Part shown: positions 62,213 to 64,000 of the stretch, piece by piece
How the letters are laid out: every line of letters begins with the position of its first letter
Numbering within the stretch: position 1 is the stretch's first letter
Origin: Seminavis robusta
Lineage: Eukaryota > Bacillariophyta > Bacillariophyceae > Naviculales > Naviculaceae
Length of the DNA: 64,000 bases
Assembly: GCA_903772945.1 (NCBI GenBank)
Contig: CAICTM010000359.1
Location: forward strand, 1-64,000
Reading direction: 5' to 3'
Notes under the pieces: generated by a model
The model's input: only the letters and a program-made list of their open reading frames with translations
Database searches by the model: none
Told to the model about the DNA's origin: nothing
Program-made: the position numbers and the translations under genes

Positions 62213-64000
62213 TTAGAGTCATTTCATGTTCAGAAGGGGGCTTCTCTATCTAGCTGCCAAGCTCTATTCCATTTCCAAGTTATCATTGGCAGCTTAGCTT
62301 CCACAGCTAACATAGTGCATGTATATAGCAGAGAGCAAGGTGCAACTCAGCAAATAGTTAGCGGCATTCAAAAGAGCACGCATGGCTCCTCCAGACATCA
62401 TACGTACAAGGCAGAGCCCAGTAGCCAACCACACCAATTCGACAATGCATGGATCAACATCAAGTCTTGGCTGGGAGCCTGTCCTGCAAGAGAGTTACGC
62501 CACTTGTCTCGAGACTGGGCATGTGATCCATCCCTCCTCCCCTCCGAGTCACTCTGCGCTACCGGTATGCAAAAACCTACAGTCGTAGGCAAAATGCTTT
62601 TAGGTTGTTTGATGATTTTGATTCTCTAGCTAGTTGTTAGAATTGTGAGATGGTTGGTCGGTGTCGGTGACGCTGTACTGGTTGTTAGCAGTCAATTGCT
62701 TCAAGCAATGAATCTCTACAGGAAGGCTTCCAAAATCCAAAGCGGTATACATAATGACCATGTGAGGGATGGCGAATTCAATGGTGATGGGTAGATCCGC
62801 TCGAAACAGTTCCTTGGCATCGTGGCCCTGCAAGTTTCCTTTGGAGTTGCCGATTCGATTCGGTGATTCGTACTGTCATTGTGGTCGCTCCGTGGAAGCA
62901 GGAAGAAGCAGTCGATCGAACGGAAGAAGCTGTGGCTGTGGAGCTAACGAGGATTACACGTTCCATGATCTTCGCGTCGTTATCTTCGCGGTATGGTCGC
63001 TCCGTGTCATCGAATGGAAGCCATTGTCACTCCGTGGCTCCGTGCGAAGAAGATCCGTGGAAGCAGTCAATCGATCGCCTCGCACTAGGCCGCCGCTAGA
63101 ACAAGAGTAGCTTGCCATGATACATGTAGCCGCTGGTCGGAGCTCAGGCCGCTAGCACTGGTACGGTACTGTCGCCGTTCGACGCCATTGTCATGAGAGA
63201 TGACAGCAACGATCCATCGGAAGGAGTGGCTGGGGCAATGCCGATGCTCAAGCGACTCAACAAGCGATCAAGCGACTTATCGAGAACAAGATCGAAACGA
63301 GGGACGCGGATGGAAAGTTTCATGATGACCCGGATTTAAGCACCAGATACTATTATTTATATACTGCTATTAATATTCGATTCATGATGAATTAAAAGGT
63401 GTCGAGAATGCCTTTTTGTGTCTTGGAGTCATGGATGCAACTGGAAGGGTAGGTGCAATCGCACCGACATCGAAGTTCACGGAGCCTCCCTAGCTACCGG
63501 TAGAGATGTACTCTGAATAGATGAAAACGGAAGTGCCAGTCCCAATGCAGTTTCGACAATAACATTTGAATGACCTGAATGACTTAATCGGGTCGAGAAT
63601 GCCTTTTAAAGGAATGTCTTGATGGTCAAGCATGATATGTGCACGAGGCGTTTCAGGCCAACCAATGAGGGAAGCTGCATGATCCGAGTGAATAGAAACA
63701 GAAAGCTCTAATGCTGATGTACACTAAACAATAACAACAGATTATCCTGAGTGAATTAGAGGCCGCTCAAAATGCCTCGAAGACCATCAAAATGCCTTAG
63801 AGGGTGTTCAAACTGAGTTCAAACGCAAGAGTTGAGGGCAATTGCAGAGCTATTGCAGTCCGTTAAACAGGGGCGTTGTGTGCTCTTGGGGGAGATTTTT
63901 TGCCGGTTTTGCAACTTCAACTTTCCGTGATGATGACAAGGAATTCGAAGTCGATCCGCACAACAACAAAAAATAAATGTGTGGATTCGAACATCATGGT
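62213..64000. other. Gene-poor right end
   Basis: 1.8 kb with no firm gene. A minus-strand open frame at 62630-62833 follows an acceptor-like TTGCAG and might be a last exon, but no family match was seen. Paired GAAGAAGC and CGCTCCGTG motifs recur at 62880-63060. A degenerate long repeat fills 63391-63810. The window ends in A/T-rich sequence. Confidence 0.4.
63391..63810 (+). repeat. Degenerate long tandem repeat, about 170-190 bp period
   Basis: Three roughly aligned units, marked by GTCGAGAATGCCTTTT at 63401 and 63592 and by GCCGCTCAAAATGCCTCGA at 63762. Each unit also carries GAATAGA(T)GAAAACGGAAG or GAATAGAAACAGAAAG and AATAACA. The units are well diverged. Confidence 0.5.

Noticed and set aside
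62769-63110. Plus-strand 113-codon frame
   Set aside because: Arg/Ser/Cys-rich, no homology features; lies among short repeated motifs.

Overview
The window is nuclear DNA of a eukaryotic alga, most likely a pennate diatom (inference). Genes carry short GT-AG introns of about 60-120 bp. Gene content fits stramenopile algae: a membrane-anchored leucine-rich-repeat protein with an 'NGENW' cap, F-box/ankyrin-type 27-residue repeats, a class III cyclase fragment, a bestrophin-family channel and a secreted HYR-like repeat protein. Gene-free DNA is rich in CTAG runs and GGTACC-type palindromes. No rRNA, tRNA or CRISPR array was recognised.

Layout. 0-2 kb: decayed coding remains. 2.8-5.5 kb: EXO70 exocyst subunit (-). 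6.0-7.3 kb: F-box-like/ankyrin gene with a broken frame (+). 8.1-10.9 kb: two unrecognised membrane proteins (-). 11.4-13.2 kb: bestrophin-like channel with an acylation-type N-terminus (-). 13.7-18.8 kb: large secreted repeat protein (+). 20.6-22.3 kb: Ser-rich protein (+). 22.9-28.4 kb: an LTR retroelement with a 5-bp target duplication and no recognisable pol. 28.6-28.9 kb: an array of AGGAGACGAT motifs. 29.0-32.2 kb: a whole-looking pogo-like DNA transposon. 33.7-37.0 kb: a second Ser-rich protein, paralogous to the first (+). 37.2-38.2 kb: galactose-1-dehydrogenase-like enzyme (-). 38.6-39.1 kb: SAM-domain remnant (-). 39.7-42.2 kb: LRR membrane protein (+). 42.5-43.5 kb: EFM7-type methyltransferase (-). 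45.4-46.7 kb: BTB/BACK protein (+). 47.0-56.3 kb: four secreted proteins (-), each with two DUF6174-like halves, interrupted by a small BTB protein (+) and a TPR-like protein (-). 57.7-59.6 kb: membrane-anchored SGNH-fold protein lacking the usual nucleophile (-). 61.5-62.2 kb: cyclase fragment split by a MITE (+). 62.2-64.0 kb: mostly repeats.

The genes do not form one pathway. Common threads are secreted or surface proteins (HYR-like protein, LRR protein, double-DUF6174 proteins), local duplication (the DUF6174 cluster; the two Ser-rich genes 13 kb apart) and mobile DNA. The least expected items are a possible self-priming site in the LTR element, the shared SEMALxxAQ...AQWTSS motif of the Ser-rich pair, the tandem double-DUF6174 family, and a MITE placed exactly in the GDTVN motif of the cyclase domain. 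Several breaks, including those in host genes, are small length differences at short runs, so residual assembly indels are a live alternative to real decay.
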